Assembly: GCF_003254645.1 (NCBI RefSeq)
Contig: NZ_PNFD01000002.1
Coordinates: 186,001 to 250,000, forward strand
Direction of reading: 5' to 3'
Length of the DNA: 64,000 bases
Source of the DNA: Microbacterium suaedae
GTDB taxonomy: Bacteria; Actinomycetota; Actinomycetes; Actinomycetales; Microbacteriaceae
Part shown: piece after piece, positions 1 through 9,845 of the stretch
Layout of the letters: each line of letters begins with the position of its first letter
Position numbering within the stretch: the first letter of the stretch is position 1
The notes under the pieces: model-generated
Seen by the model: only the letters and a program-made list of their open reading frames with translations
Database searches by the model: none
Told to the model about the DNA's origin: nothing
Position numbers and translations under genes: made by a program

Positions 1-497
1 CCGTCGGCGTTCTCATCGACCAGGCCCGAGCTGAGCAGCTGCTGCGCGACGACATCGAACGCCTTGGGCGGGATCGAGAGGTAGAACGCGTGGTTGCCCA
101 TCGTGCCGCGGTCGCGGTCGAGGTCGTCGACGGTCTGCCGCAGGCGGGCGAAGGCCTCGGGGTCGTCGAACGCGCCCTGGACGAAGCGGATGCCCTGGGC
201 GAGCTGCTGCCACGTCTCCTCGCGGAACTCAGTGCGCGCGTGCTTCTTGACGGCGTCATGGACGACCTGGGCGAAGTCCTGGTCCTCCCAGTCGCGGCGG
301 GCGAAGCCGACGAGCGCGAATCCGGGCGGGAGAAGACCGCGATTGGCGAGGTCATAGACGGCCGGCATGAGCTTCTTACGGGAGAGGTCTCCCGTCACGC
401 CGAAGATGACGAGCGCGCTCGGCCCGGCGATGCGGTTGAGACGGCGGTCGTCGCTGTCGCGCAGCGGATTGACGCCGCGCTGGATGGAAGCAGGCAT
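1..497 (-). CDS. zwf: Glucose-6-phosphate dehydrogenase, N-terminal part (gene runs off the left edge)
   Basis: Oxidises glucose 6-phosphate to 6-phosphogluconolactone with NADP, the entry step of the oxidative pentose phosphate pathway. Only the first ~165 residues are inside the window. The Rossmann signature GVTGDLSRKK sits at residues 33-42 and is typical of G6PD. The ATG at 497 is preceded by TAGGGAAAT, a modest ribosome site. The gene follows tal on the same strand with a 119-base gap holding a strong hairpin, so it may be partly uncoupled from tkt-tal. The order tkt-tal-zwf is the usual actinobacterial one, with opcA and pgl expected beyond the edge. Identification is firm; the C-terminus is not visible. 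Confidence 0.95.
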   Translation of the reverse strand, partial: MPASIQRGVNPLRDSDDRRLNRIAGPSALVIFGVTGDLSRKKLMPAVYDLANRGLLPPGFALVGFARRDWEDQDFAQVVHDAVKKHARTEFREETWQQLAQGIRFVQGAFDDPEAFARLRQTVDDLDRDRGTMGNHAFYLSIPPKAFDVVAQQLLSSGLVDENAD

Positions 498-574
498 ATT
501 TCCCTAGGGTCGCGGAATGGCGATGCAGACTCGTGAGAGAGGATCGGCGGCGCGTGGGCGGTCGCCGGACGGCA

Positions 575-607
575 CCGGGCCTTCCGCAGCTTTCGCGGAA
601 GGCCCGG
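575..607 (-). terminator. Hairpin between tal and zwf
   Basis: A perfect 13-bp inverted repeat (575-587 with 595-607, core GGGCCTTCCGC) encloses a 7-base loop just after the tal stop codon. No T-run follows on the minus strand. It could end tkt-tal transcripts, act as an attenuator before zwf, or stabilise the tal 3' end. Confidence 0.6.
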
Positions 608-616
608 CTGAGGGGA

Positions 617-1723
617 TCAGCGCGCCGACTCGAGCGCGTCGGCGACCGTCTTCTGGAGGTCGTGCCACGAGGCGACGAACTTCTCGACGCCCTCGTCCTC
701 GAGCACCTGTGTGACGTCGGCGAAGTCGACGCCCACAGCGGCGAGCTTCTCGAACACGCCGTGCGCGTCGGCGTAGTTCGGCGTCACGGCGTCGCCGGCG
801 ATCTCGGCGTGGTCGTGCGTGGCCTCGAGCGTCTTCTCGGGCATCGTGTTGACGGTGCCCTTCGCGACGAGCTCGGTCACGTACAGCGTGTCGGGGAGCG
901 ACGGATCCTTCACACCCGTCGACGCCCACAGCGGACGCTGCACGTTCGCGCCGGCGGCGACGAGGTCGGCGGCACGCTGCTCGGCGAACTTCTTCTCGAA
1001 CAGTTCGTACGCGAGGCGGGCGTTCGCGACGCCGGCCTTCGACTTCAGCGACAGAGCCTCGTCGGATCCGATCGCGGAGAGGCGCTTGTCGACCTCCGTG
1101 TCGACGCGCGACACGAAGAACGAAGCGACGGAGTGGAGCGTCGACAGATCGAGTCCCGCCTCCCGAGCCTTCTCCAGTCCCGCGAGGTAGGCGTCGATGA
1201 CCTCGGCGTAGCGCTCGAGGCTGAAGATCAGCGTCACGTTGACGCTGATGCCCGCGCCGATCACCTCGGTGATCGCGGGCAGGCCCGCCTTGGTCGCCGG
1301 GATCTTGATGAGGGCGTTCTCGCGGTCGACGCGGGCCCACAGATCCTTGGCCTGCGCGACCGTGCCGACGGTGTCGTGTGCGAGATCAGGGGAGACCTCG
1401 ATCGACACGCGGCCGTCGAGCGTCCCGGTCGAGTCGTACACGGGGCGGAAGATGTCGCACGCGTCGCGCACATCGTCCGTCGTGATGGCGAAGATCGCGT
1501 CGTCGGTCGTCGCGTTCTCGTTCGCGAGGGCCGACACGGCGTCGGCGTACGACGCGCCGTTCGACAGCGCGCCCGCGAAGATCGTCGGATTGGTCGTCAC
1601 ACCCGTCACGCTGCGCGAGGTGATGAGCTCCGACAGATTGCCGGACGTGATGCGGTCACGCGAGAGGTCGTCGAGCCAGATGCTGACGCCTTCGGCGGCG
1701 AGCTGTGCGGTGGGGGAGGTCAT
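617..1723 (-). CDS. tal: Transaldolase
   Basis: Transfers a dihydroxyacetone unit from sedoheptulose 7-phosphate to glyceraldehyde 3-phosphate in the non-oxidative pentose phosphate pathway. It has 368 residues, normal for the TalAB class. The family signature [10 protein letters not shown] is at residues 41-50, and the Schiff-base lysine lies in ALIKIPAT (K140). The ATG at 1723 overlaps the tkt stop codon by 4 bases (ATGA), which implies translational coupling with tkt. The longer reading frame upstream of this ATG lies inside tkt and is not a better start. Confidence 0.97.
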   Translation of the reverse strand: MTSPTAQLAAEGVSIWLDDLSRDRITSGNLSELITSRSVTGVTTNPTIFAGALSNGASYADAVSALANENATTDDAIFAITTDDVRDACDIFRPVYDSTGTLDGRVSIEVSPDLAHDTVGTVAQAKDLWARVDRENALIKIPATKAGLPAITEVIGAGISVNVTLIFSLERYAEVIDAYLAGLEKAREAGLDLSTLHSVASFFVSRVDTEVDKRLSAIGSDEALSLKSKAGVANARLAYELFEKKFAEQRAADLVAAGANVQRPLWASTGVKDPSLPDTLYVTELVAKGTVNTMPEKTLEATHDHAEIAGDAVTPNYADAHGVFEKLAAVGVDFADVTQVLEDEGVEKFVASWHDLQKTVADALESAR

Positions 1724-3816
1724 GCGTTCTCCTTCAGGGTCTCGCGTGCGGCCTGGGCGACCGCGTCGGACGTGATACCGAACTTCTCGAACAGGGTCTT
1801 GTAGTCGGCGGAGGCGCCGAAGTGCTCGATCGACACCGAGCGGCCGCGGTCGCCCACGATGCCGCGCCACGGGGAAGCGATGCCGGCCTCGACCGACACG
1901 CGTGCCGTCACCGACGAGGGCAGGACGCTCTCGCGGTACTCGGCGCTCTGCTCGGCGAACCACTCGAGCGACGGTGCCGACACGACGCGGGCGTTCACGC
2001 CTTCGGACTTCAGCTGCTCGCGCGCCTCAACGGCGAGCTGCACCTCGGATCCCGTGCCGATGAGGATGACGTCGGGCGTGCCGCCCGGCGCTTCCTGCAG
2101 CACGTAGGCACCCTTGGCGGCGAGAGACGCGGAGGCGAACTCGTCGCCCGATGCCTCGCCCGCAGAGCGCGCGACCGTCGGCACACCCTGGCGGGTGAGC
2201 GCGAGGCCCGCGGGGCCGCCGCGGCGCTTCAGCAGCTCGAGCCACACGACACCGGTCTCGTTCGCATCGGCGGGGCGCACGACGGCGAGGTTCGGGATCG
2301 CGCGGAGCGCCGCAAGGTGCTCGATCGGCTGATGAGTCGGGCCATCCTCGCCGAGCGCGACAGAGTCGTGCGTCCACACGAAGATGCTCGGGATGTTCAT
2401 GAGCGCTGCGAGGCGGACGGAGGGACGCATGTAGTCGGCGAACTGCAGGAACGTGCCGCCGTACGGGCGGGTGCGACCGTGCAGCACGATGCCGTTGAGG
2501 ATCGCCGCCATCGCGTGCTCGCGGATGCCGAAGTGCAGCACACGGCCGTAGGGGTTCCCGGAGAACTTCGCCGTGGAGTGCTCGGCGGGGATGAAGGACG
2601 CCGCGCCCTCGATGGTCGTGTTGTTGCTGCCCGCAAGGTCGGCGGAGCCGCCCCACAGCTCGGGGAGCTCGGGGGCGAGTGCGTTGAGGACCTTGCCCGA
2701 CGCCGCGCGCGTTGCGAGCGCCTTGCCTGCCTCGAACTCGGGGAGGGCCGCGTCGATGTTCTCGGGCAGCTCGCCCGACTCGAGGCGGTCGAAAAGCGCC
2801 TTGCGCTCGGGGTTCGCTGCGGCCCACGCGTCGAACTTCTTCTGCCACTCGGCGTGGACTGCCGCGCCGCGCTCGCGGAGGGAACGCGTGTGGGAGATGA
2901 CGTCTTCCGCGACATCGAAGCTCGCCTCGGGGTCGAAGCCGAGCACCTTTTTGGTGGCGGCGAGCTCGTCGCCACCGAGCGCGGATCCGTGGATCCCGCC
3001 GGTGTTCTGCTTGCCCGGCGCCGGCCAGCCGATGATCGTCTTGAGGACGATGAGCGACGGCTTGTCGGAGGTGGCCTTGGCCTGCTCGATCGCCGAGAAG
3101 AGCTCGGCGGCGTCCTCGACGTAGTCGCCGGTCTTCTTCCAGTCGACCTCGAGAACCTGCCACCCGTAGGCCTCGTACCGCTTCGCCACGTCCTCAGTGA
3201 ACGCGACGTCGGTGTCGTCCTCGATCGAGATCTGGTTCGCGTCGTAGAGGACGACCAGATTTCCGAGCTGCTGGTGGCCGGCGAGCGAGCTCGCCTCGCT
3301 GGTGACGCCCTCCTGCAGGTCGCCATCGCTGGCGATGACGTACACGAAGTGGTCGAAGGGGCTCTCACCAGCCGGCGCCTCGGGATCGAACAGGCCGCGC
3401 TCGTAGCGAGCCGCGTACGCGAAGCCGACGGACGATGCGAGGCCCTGGCCGAGCGGTCCTGTCGTGATCTCGACGCCGTCGGTCTCGCCGAACTCGGGGT
3501 GCCCCGGGGTCTTCGAACCCCACGTGCGCAGAGCCTTCAGGTCGTCGAGCTCGAGCCCGAAGCCGCCGAGGTAGAGCTGCACGTACTGCGTCAGCGAGGA
3601 GTGGCCCGCCGAGAGGATGAAGCGGTCGCGCCCCACCCAGTGCGTGTCGGCCGGGTCGTGATTCATCACGCGCTGATACAGCAAGTACGCCGCGGGGGCG
3701 AGGCTCATGGCCGTTCCCGGGTGGCCGTTGCCCACCTTCTCGACAGCGTCCGCTGCGAGTACTCGCGCCGTGTCGACGGCGCGCCGGTCGATCTCGTCCC
3801 AATGCAGTTCCGCCAC
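1720..3816 (-). CDS. tkt: Transketolase
   Basis: ThDP-dependent transfer of two-carbon units between pentose phosphate sugars. It has 698 residues, the usual length. The GHPG motif is at residues 31-34, and the ThDP-binding segment SDGDLQEG and the IREHAMA segment are both present. I chose the GTG at 3816 (protein begins [12 protein letters not shown]) because a good ribosome site (GAAAGGCGG) lies just before it and other transketolases start there. The open frame extends further upstream to 3948, but that part looks non-coding. First gene of the tkt-tal(-zwf) unit and divergent from ctaB. Confidence 0.96.
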   Translation of the reverse strand: MAELHWDEIDRRAVDTARVLAADAVEKVGNGHPGTAMSLAPAAYLLYQRVMNHDPADTHWVGRDRFILSAGHSSLTQYVQLYLGGFGLELDDLKALRTWGSKTPGHPEFGETDGVEITTGPLGQGLASSVGFAYAARYERGLFDPEAPAGESPFDHFVYVIASDGDLQEGVTSEASSLAGHQQLGNLVVLYDANQISIEDDTDVAFTEDVAKRYEAYGWQVLEVDWKKTGDYVEDAAELFSAIEQAKATSDKPSLIVLKTIIGWPAPGKQNTGGIHGSALGGDELAATKKVLGFDPEASFDVAEDVISHTRSLRERGAAVHAEWQKKFDAWAAANPERKALFDRLESGELPENIDAALPEFEAGKALATRAASGKVLNALAPELPELWGGSADLAGSNNTTIEGAASFIPAEHSTAKFSGNPYGRVLHFGIREHAMAAILNGIVLHGRTRPYGGTFLQFADYMRPSVRLAALMNIPSIFVWTHDSVALGEDGPTHQPIEHLAALRAIPNLAVVRPADANETGVVWLELLKRRGGPAGLALTRQGVPTVARSAGEASGDEFASASLAAKGAYVLQEAPGGTPDVILIGTGSEVQLAVEAREQLKSEGVNARVVSAPSLEWFAEQSAEYRESVLPSSVTARVSVEAGIASPWRGIVGDRGRSVSIEHFGASADYKTLFEKFGITSDAVAQAARETLKENA

Positions 3817-4124
3817 GGGACCGCCTTTCGTGATGAGGTGAAGCGTCAGGGAGCGGTCGGGGGCCTCTTCGGGAAGGGGATGATTCCGAGCCGCGGCGAC
3901 GCGAGTTTCGCGCCCCAGCATAGTGAGTTCCGGGGCTCGCCGCGTCATAGCGTGTCAGCGGATGACGCCCGTCTCGTTCCCACTCCGCAACAGCCGTGTG
4001 ACGATCCGCGCACGACGTCGCTCCGTGCGTCGTGAGCATGAGAGGGACCTGATCAACGTGCGGATATGACCTGCCCTAGAATGGGGTGGTTGCACACGGA
4101 GCACAGAACCAGGAGGCACCTGCG
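3817..4124. promoter_or_regulatory. Divergent tkt/ctaB intergenic region
   Basis: 308 bases without a gene between two divergent genes. On the plus strand a -10-like TAGAAT lies at 4077-4082, giving a start near 4089 and a short ctaB leader that contains AGGAGG at 4111-4116. On the minus strand TATGCT (3922-3917) is a possible -10 for tkt. No clear operator is visible. Confidence 0.45.
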
Positions 4125-5099
4125 GTGTCGATGACTTCTCGCCCCGAGCCCGCGTCCGCGGAAGGACAGCGCGACTCGGCCGGCACGGCGCCTCGCCGAA
4201 GCGTCTCCCGCACCCTGAAGGCGTATGTGGCTCTCACGAAGCCGCGCGTGCTCGAGCTGCTCCTCGTCTCGACGGTGCCGGTCATGTTCCTCGCCGCGGA
4301 AGGTGTGCCGAATCTGTGGCTCGTCGTCGCGACCGTCATCGGCGGCTCCATGAGCGCCGGATCCGCGGCATCGTTCAACATGTACCTCGACCGCGACATC
4401 GACGCGCACATGAAGCGGACGAAGAACCGGCCGATCGTCACGGGCGAGATCTCACCCCGAGCGGCGCTGGTCTTCTCCTGGTCGCTCGCTGTGCTGCAGG
4501 CGGTGTGGTTCCTCGCGTTCACGAATCTCCTGACGACGTTCCTGTCGTCGTTCGCGATCTTCTTCTACGTCGTCATCTACACGATCCTGCTCAAGCGCCA
4601 CACCGAGCAGAACATCGTCTGGGGCGGCATCGCCGGCTGCTTCCCCGTTCTCATCGGCTGGACGGCCGTGACGAACTCGCTGACCTGGGCGCCGTTCGTG
4701 CTCTTCGCTCTCGTCTTCCTCTGGACTCCTCCGCACTACTGGCCGCTGTCGGTCAAGTACGCCGCCGACTACGACGAGACCGACGTGCCGATGCTCGGCG
4801 CGACGCGCTCGGGAACGCAGGTCGGACTGCAGGTCGTGCTGTACGCGTGGGCGACCGTCGCCTGCTCGCTGCTGCTGGTCCCCGTCGCCGACATGGGGCT
4901 CGTGTACACGGCTTCGGCGCTCGTGTTCGGCGGCTGGTTCATCTACGAGTCGCACCGGATGTACAACATGTCGGTCCGTGCGAAGGCCGGCGTCGAGCAG
5001 GGGTCCGAAGCGCGACCGATGCGCGTATTCCACGCGTCGATCACGTACCTCACGCTCGTGTTCGTGGCCGTCGCGGTCGACCCGCTGCTGCCGTTCTGA
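4125..5099 (+). CDS. ctaB: Protoheme IX farnesyltransferase (heme o synthase)
   Basis: Adds a farnesyl group to protoheme IX to make heme o for the terminal oxidase; an integral membrane enzyme of the UbiA family. The prenyl-diphosphate binding motif NMYLDRDID is at residues 85-93, and the second acidic motif is YDETDVPML. About eight or nine hydrophobic segments. I chose GTG 4125 (324 residues) because AGGAGG lies 8 bases upstream; an in-frame GTG at 4086 lacks a ribosome site. The product feeds ctaA (11952-13013), which is not adjacent here. Pairing with tkt divergently is common in actinobacteria. Confidence 0.95.
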   Translation: MSMTSRPEPASAEGQRDSAGTAPRRSVSRTLKAYVALTKPRVLELLLVSTVPVMFLAAEGVPNLWLVVATVIGGSMSAGSAASFNMYLDRDIDAHMKRTKNRPIVTGEISPRAALVFSWSLAVLQAVWFLAFTNLLTTFLSSFAIFFYVVIYTILLKRHTEQNIVWGGIAGCFPVLIGWTAVTNSLTWAPFVLFALVFLWTPPHYWPLSVKYAADYDETDVPMLGATRSGTQVGLQVVLYAWATVACSLLLVPVADMGLVYTASALVFGGWFIYESHRMYNMSVRAKAGVEQGSEARPMRVFHASITYLTLVFVAVAVDPLLPF

Positions 5100-5134
5100 C
5101 CTCGCTCGTTCGCGATCGGCGGCAGCGCGCGCGA

Positions 5135-5146
5135 TAGCCTGAGTCG
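5135..5146 (+). promoter_or_regulatory. Leaderless -10 of the MFS gene
   Basis: TAGCCT (5135-5140) lies 6 bases before the GTG at 5147, placing the predicted transcription start on the start codon. No ribosome site is present. Confidence 0.55.
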
Positions 5147-6640
5147 GTGACGACAGCCGACGGTTCCCCTCCCTCTACGCGAACGATCACGCTGGATCAC
5201 GGGGGTCGCTGGCGCGCTTTCTGGGCGAGTCTCTCCGTGGCGGCGCTCACGATCCTCGACATCTCGAAGGTGAACGTTGGGCTCGCATCGATCGAGCAGG
5301 CTCTCGGCGGTGGTTCCACGGAGCTGCAGCTCGTCGTGTCGGGGTACATTCTCGCGTTCGGCCTCACGCTCGTGCCGTTCGGCCGTATCGGCGACCAGCG
5401 TTCTCGCCGCACTCTGATGATCGCGGGGCTCATCGGGTTCACGCTCGCGAGCGTGCTGTGCGCCCTCTCGCCGAACATCTGGGTTCTCGTCATCGCCCGC
5501 TTCCTGCAGGGTGTCGCGGCCGGAGTGCAGATGCCGCAGGTGATGGGAACCATCCAGCAGGTGTTCACGGGTCGCGAGCGCGCAACCGCGTTCGGCCTGT
5601 TCGGTGCGATCATCGGCCTGTCGACAGCGTTCGGTCCGACCATCGGCGGCCTTCTCATCGCGATCGGCGGGCCGACCGACGGCTGGCGCTGGATCTTCTG
5701 GATGAACGTCCCTCTCGGGGCCATCGTCATCGCGATTCTCGCCACGTCGCTGCCCGAAGTGCGGCGTCCGAGCGGCGAGAAGCTCTCGCTCGACCCCGTC
5801 GGGCTCCTGCTCTTCGGCATCACGGTGCTCACGCTCATGGTCCCCTTCCTGTTCACGACGGGATCGCCTGATGATTCGCCGCTGCGATGGTGGCTGCTCG
5901 TGCCGTGCGTCCTGTTCGCCGCAGCGTTCCTTGGGTGGGAACGCCGCTATGCGCGCCGGGGCGGTTCGCCTCTCGTGCCGCTCGCCCTTTTCCGGATCAC
6001 ATCGTGGCGCAACGGGACGATCCTGCAATCGCTGTATTTCGCGGCGATGCCGTCGATCTTTCTCCTCACCGCGCTCTATCTGCAGACCGGTCTCGGAGTC
6101 GAAGCGGTGTTCGCGGGCATGGTGACGATCGGCTTCGCCCTGTTCAGCGCGCTCACGTCGTGGCAGAGCGGCAAGCTCGTGCAGCGCTTCGGCCGGGCCC
6201 TCGTCATCTTCGGTCTTGCGCTCGTGCTCATCGCGACCGTCGGGCTCGTCGTGATCGCGCGCGTGGCGAGCGATGCGGCGACGCCCTGGCTCATGGCGGC
6301 CGTCCTGATCGTCGGCGGCATCGGCGGGGGATACGTCATCTCGCCCAATCAGACGCTCACGCTCGCCGAGATTCCGCCGTCGGAGGGCGGCCTCGCGGGA
6401 TCCGTCGGCCAGCTGGGACAACGCGTCGGCAACGCGATCGGCGCCGCCATCGCGCTGTCCCTGTTCTACTCGACGATCTATCGCGAGGAGGCCACCGCGA
6501 CGCACTCGGTCGTGTTCCACGACGCCTACGGCAACGGTCTGTTGGCGGCCGCGCTGTTCGTCGCAGCGGCCCTCGTCGTCGCCCTCATCGATCTCGGGGC
6601 GCGCCGCCGGTCGGAGCGCTCGGGGTCTGCGGAGGCATGA
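5147..6640 (+). CDS. MFS efflux transporter, DHA2 (EmrB/QacA) type
   Basis: Proton-coupled exporter of the 14-helix drug:H+ antiporter-2 family, probably for a toxic compound whose identity cannot be read from sequence. It has 497 residues with hydrophobic segments along the whole length. A loop with GRIGDQRSRR after the second helix matches the MFS signature (family GxxxDRxGRR), and an antiporter-like segment (GAIIGLSTAFGPTIGG) sits in helix 5. Starts at GTG 5147, probably leaderless. Its stop codon overlaps the ATG of the next gene (ATGA), so the two form a coupled pair. Confidence 0.88.
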   Translation: MTTADGSPPSTRTITLDHGGRWRAFWASLSVAALTILDISKVNVGLASIEQALGGGSTELQLVVSGYILAFGLTLVPFGRIGDQRSRRTLMIAGLIGFTLASVLCALSPNIWVLVIARFLQGVAAGVQMPQVMGTIQQVFTGRERATAFGLFGAIIGLSTAFGPTIGGLLIAIGGPTDGWRWIFWMNVPLGAIVIAILATSLPEVRRPSGEKLSLDPVGLLLFGITVLTLMVPFLFTTGSPDDSPLRWWLLVPCVLFAAAFLGWERRYARRGGSPLVPLALFRITSWRNGTILQSLYFAAMPSIFLLTALYLQTGLGVEAVFAGMVTIGFALFSALTSWQSGKLVQRFGRALVIFGLALVLIATVGLVVIARVASDAATPWLMAAVLIVGGIGGGYVISPNQTLTLAEIPPSEGGLAGSVGQLGQRVGNAIGAAIALSLFYSTIYREEATATHSVVFHDAYGNGLLAAALFVAAALVVALIDLGARRRSERSGSAEA

Positions 6641-7815
6641 CTCCCGCGCCCAGTGGCGAGCGCACGACGCGTCGCCGGCGCCGTGGACGAGCTCTCCTCG
6701 TCGGTGCCGCGGCGCTCGCGGCCCTCCTGGCGATCGCTCTCGTAGTACTGCCGCCGCTGCTCGCCCATCAGGAGGCCGAAGCGCGTTACGCAGATGCCGT
6801 GTCGGCGCGGAACGCGGCCGGCGACGAGTACGCGCACGCCCATGCGACTTTTCAGGAGGTGGCGGCGCCGGCGGGGGAGTTGCTCGACGTCGCGGACGGG
6901 ATCGCGATCGACACGGTGCGGCCGTATGTCGGGGCGGATGCGTTCGACACCGTCGCGGATCGGGCCGACGCCGTGCGCGATCTCCGGGAGGAGCTGCCGG
7001 ATGTCGTGGATCCACCGACCGCCCAGGCCGCCGAGGAGTTCGACACGGCGGACGAATACCTCGCGAAAGCTGAGGAGCTCGAGGACCAGGCCGAGGGCTT
7101 GTCTGTAGACGCCGGCGCGCTCACGAAGACCGCGGACGCCTACGTCGAGCGCGTACCCGCGCTGGAGCGCGCCCTGGCGGATCTGCGCGCGAACATCCCC
7201 GATGAGGCGGCGCGCATCGAGGAGGAGAACGTGTCTGCCCTGGCCCTGACGCGGATCCAGATGCGGCGGGCCGCCGAGCTTGCCGCGACGAGCCGCGACG
7301 GCGTCGCCTCCGCCGTGCGGGAGTACGCCGCGGCCGCCCGTGCCGTGGAGGAATCGCAGGAGGCGGAGCTCTCCGAGAAGCGCATCGGCGACGGGCTGTT
7401 CGAGACGCGTCTCGAGGTCGAGGACTTCGTCCGTTCGATCGTCGGCGACACGCGCGTCGACTTCGACTGGGCGCCGATCGTGAACGGGCTCGGCCAAGGG
7501 GAGTCGGCCGGCGGATACACGACCTGGTGGTATTCGGATGGTGGCTACGCGACGATGGAGTTTTCGCACAGCATCGCTGCCTACTGGCCCGATGAGCGAT
7601 TCCAGGGCCTCGTCGTGCACGAGGCCGGTCACGCGATCACCTCGCAGTGCCAAGACATGCTCGTCGAGACATTCGACGGCGACGTGGAGCTGATGGCGAC
7701 GGCGTGGGCGATCGGCAGGGGATACGACAATCCGTGGGGCAACGGCGTCGACTACTACTACGGCGGCGTGCCGCCCGCGCCCGACCTTGTCGAGGCGTCG
7801 AAGGAGTGCAGGTAG
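6637..7815 (+). CDS. Membrane-anchored protein with HEAGH metallopeptidase motif
   Basis: 392 residues. An N-terminal arginine patch and one hydrophobic segment (about 19-43) indicate a signal anchor with the rest outside the cell. Residues 45-270 are rich in Ala, Glu and Asp and likely helical or coiled-coil. Near the C-terminus HEAGH (328-332) matches the zinc peptidase HExxH motif, and E351 lies 19 residues later, where gluzincins have their third zinc ligand. I do not recognise the family. ATGA overlap with the upstream MFS gene suggests a joint role. The last 58 bases overlap the response regulator gene on the other strand. A true protease activity is an inference from the motif only. 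Confidence 0.75.
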   Translation: MTPAPSGERTTRRRRRGRALLVGAAALAALLAIALVVLPPLLAHQEAEARYADAVSARNAAGDEYAHAHATFQEVAAPAGELLDVADGIAIDTVRPYVGADAFDTVADRADAVRDLREELPDVVDPPTAQAAEEFDTADEYLAKAEELEDQAEGLSVDAGALTKTADAYVERVPALERALADLRANIPDEAARIEEENVSALALTRIQMRRAAELAATSRDGVASAVREYAAAARAVEESQEAELSEKRIGDGLFETRLEVEDFVRSIVGDTRVDFDWAPIVNGLGQGESAGGYTTWWYSDGGYATMEFSHSIAAYWPDERFQGLVVHEAGHAITSQCQDMLVETFDGDVELMATAWAIGRGYDNPWGNGVDYYYGGVPPAPDLVEASKECR

Positions 7816-8444
7816 GTCAGCACCGACCTGACGCGGCGGTTTTCGTCGGCGGGGCTGAAGCCGAGTTTTGCGAACACACTGGACACGTGTTTGCCGACCG
7901 TCGCGTCGCTGACGACGAGCGTCTGCGCGATCTCAGCATTCGATCGGCCGTCGGCCATGAGCGCGAGGACCTCGCGCTCGCGGGCGGTAAGGGAGGCGAG
8001 CGGCCCGTCGTCGCGCGGGCGAATCAGATGCTGCACCACCTCGGGATCGAGGACTGTGTCGCCCGTGGCCACACGTTCGATCGCGACGGCGAAGTCCCGT
8101 GCCCGGCTCACGCGATCCTTCAGGAGGTAGCCGATCGCACCTTCTGGTAGGGAAAGCAGTTCGCGCGCGTAGGCGTCGGCGACGTACTGAGAGAGCACCA
8201 CGATCGGTTGCGTCGGATTCAGGACGCGGATCCGCAGTGCCGCCGCGAGGCCGTCGTCGCCGTCGCCGGGCGGCATACGCACGTCCGTCAGGACGAGGTC
8301 CGCCGCATGGGGATCCGCCTCGTATTGCGAGACGAGGTCGTCCGCCCTCGAGACCGAGGCGACGATCTCGTGTCCGATGCGCTCCAGCAACGCCGTGAGC
8401 GCCTCGCGCAGCAGCGCGGAGTCTTCAGCGAGCAAGATGCGCAC
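7758..8444 (-). CDS. NarL/LuxR-family response regulator
   Basis: Two-component DNA-binding regulator, 228 residues. Receiver domain with phospho-acceptor D54 in LVLTDVRMPPG, and a C-terminal LuxR helix-turn-helix (about 151-196: LTAREREVLALMADGRSNAE). A ~20-residue tail follows the HTH, and its codons overlap the 3' end of the HEAGH gene by 58 bases on the opposite strand. Its start overlaps the 3' end of the histidine kinase gene by 20 bases, so the pair is one operon. It probably controls the divergent ABC exporter at 9846-11905, an arrangement common for envelope-stress or peptide-resistance systems. Confidence 0.93.
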   Translation of the reverse strand: MRILLAEDSALLREALTALLERIGHEIVASVSRADDLVSQYEADPHAADLVLTDVRMPPGDGDDGLAAALRIRVLNPTQPIVVLSQYVADAYARELLSLPEGAIGYLLKDRVSRARDFAVAIERVATGDTVLDPEVVQHLIRPRDDGPLASLTAREREVLALMADGRSNAEIAQTLVVSDATVGKHVSSVFAKLGFSPADENRRVRSVLTYLHSFDASTRSGAGGTPP

Positions 8445-9720
8445 GGGGAACCCTCCCTTCCGGGGGCCGGGCGGATTCGAGGGGTGCGGTCATCCGGAGG
8501 GTCGTTGGCCCACCCACCGGGCTCGTGACCGTGAGTACGCCGCCCAACGCTTCGACGCGCTCGCGGAGGCCGCGGATTCCCGTACCCGCCGCTTCATCGA
8601 CGCCTCCGTGGCCTTCGTCTGTGATGCTCACATCGAGCATCGCCTCGTGTGTTTGCGCGGTGACCGTCACACGTCGTGAGGTCGTGTGCTTCGTCGCGTT
8701 CGCGATGGCTTCCGAGACGAGGTAGTACGCAGCCGTCTCGACGTCGCGCGGTGGACGCTCGAACGGCGCCAGATCGAGGAGGATCGCGAGCGGTGCGCGC
8801 TCTGCGAGCTCGTCCAGGGCGGCGCGCAGACCGCGATCCGTGAGCACGGCCGGGTGGATCCCGCGCACCGTGCGCCGGAGGGAGTCCAACGCGTGCTCTG
8901 CCTGGGTGCGGGCCTCCACGAGCGCGGCTGCCGCCGCCGACACATTGGATCCGCGGCGTTCAAGATCGTCGAGTTCCAGCGCGACGAGGCCGAGGCGCGC
9001 GGATGCGGCGACGAGCTCCTGCTGCACCCCGTCGTGCAGATCGCGCTCGATGCGCCGTCGCTCGTCTTCGAGCGTGCGGACGAGCACGGCGCGCGACTGC
9101 GTGAGACGCTCGATGTGGACGGCGAGCTCCTCGTCGCGGGGGCCGCACAAGAACCGAAGCAGGGAGGCGTGCGCTCCTGCGATCAGAGCATTGGAATACG
9201 CGAAAACGGCGAGAGTAACGGCGATCACGGGAATCACGAGCGCCCACGTGCTCGGGCCCACCGCGGCGGAGACGTCGAAGAACAGATGAAGTTCGGTGGT
9301 CCGGTCCCGCCCGATGACTCCCATCGCGACCGCGACGATGAGGATGGCTGCCTCGAACGACAGCAGTGCGAGCGATAGCCACCCGAGCACGAGGTCGACG
9401 GCGAAGGCGCCGACTTCACGCCACGTCGCTTGTTCGGTTAGTCGTACACCGAGCCACGTGTGGCGCTGGTCGCTCCCGATCTTCACATGTGCGGAGGCTT
9501 GGCGTGGGAAGCCCAGGATCCGTGTGCGAACGCGTTCGAGGGCGCCGATCGCAAGAGCCCAGAGTGGGACGAGAAGGAGAGTGAGGATCGCGATGGGGGT
9601 CAGGACGATCCCGATGATCGCGCTGACCGCGAGGTAGGTGAGCGACCGCCACGGCCAGGCACTGATGAGGAACCGCCACGGCGCGCGCGGTATCGCCTGC
9701 CAGATGTCGTTCCTCGTCAT
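8425..9720 (-). CDS. NarL-type sensor histidine kinase
   Basis: 431 residues. The N-terminal half has a short DUF-like sensor region with about four membrane segments (25-60 and 105-190). The HisKA_3 dimerisation box ERDLHDGVQQ carries the phospho-acceptor H229. The HATPase region shows NATKHTTSRRV and the G-box TGIRGLRERVEALGG. There is no large extracellular domain, so it probably senses membrane state or the partner ABC transporter. Transcribed before its response regulator, with overlap. Divergent from the ABC exporter genes. Confidence 0.93.
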   Translation of the reverse strand: MTRNDIWQAIPRAPWRFLISAWPWRSLTYLAVSAIIGIVLTPIAILTLLLVPLWALAIGALERVRTRILGFPRQASAHVKIGSDQRHTWLGVRLTEQATWREVGAFAVDLVLGWLSLALLSFEAAILIVAVAMGVIGRDRTTELHLFFDVSAAVGPSTWALVIPVIAVTLAVFAYSNALIAGAHASLLRFLCGPRDEELAVHIERLTQSRAVLVRTLEDERRRIERDLHDGVQQELVAASARLGLVALELDDLERRGSNVSAAAAALVEARTQAEHALDSLRRTVRGIHPAVLTDRGLRAALDELAERAPLAILLDLAPFERPPRDVETAAYYLVSEAIANATKHTTSRRVTVTAQTHEAMLDVSITDEGHGGVDEAAGTGIRGLRERVEALGGVLTVTSPVGGPTTLRMTAPLESARPPEGRVPRAHLAR

Positions 9721-9845
9721 GAGGCCAGCCTACGAAGGTCGGCTCTGGGCCTGGCAAGCGGGGAACGGAAGAGTAGTGCCAGGACTACCACGAGCCTCGT
9801 GCGAGTGCGGTGTCCACGGCACCCGAACCGCGGTGCGATGGGTGC

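Noticed and set aside
5887..6636. Longer N-terminus for the HEAGH protein inside the MFS gene
   Set aside because: It is an out-of-frame reading of the MFS coding region; ATG 6637 has the ATGA overlap and is followed by a signal anchor.
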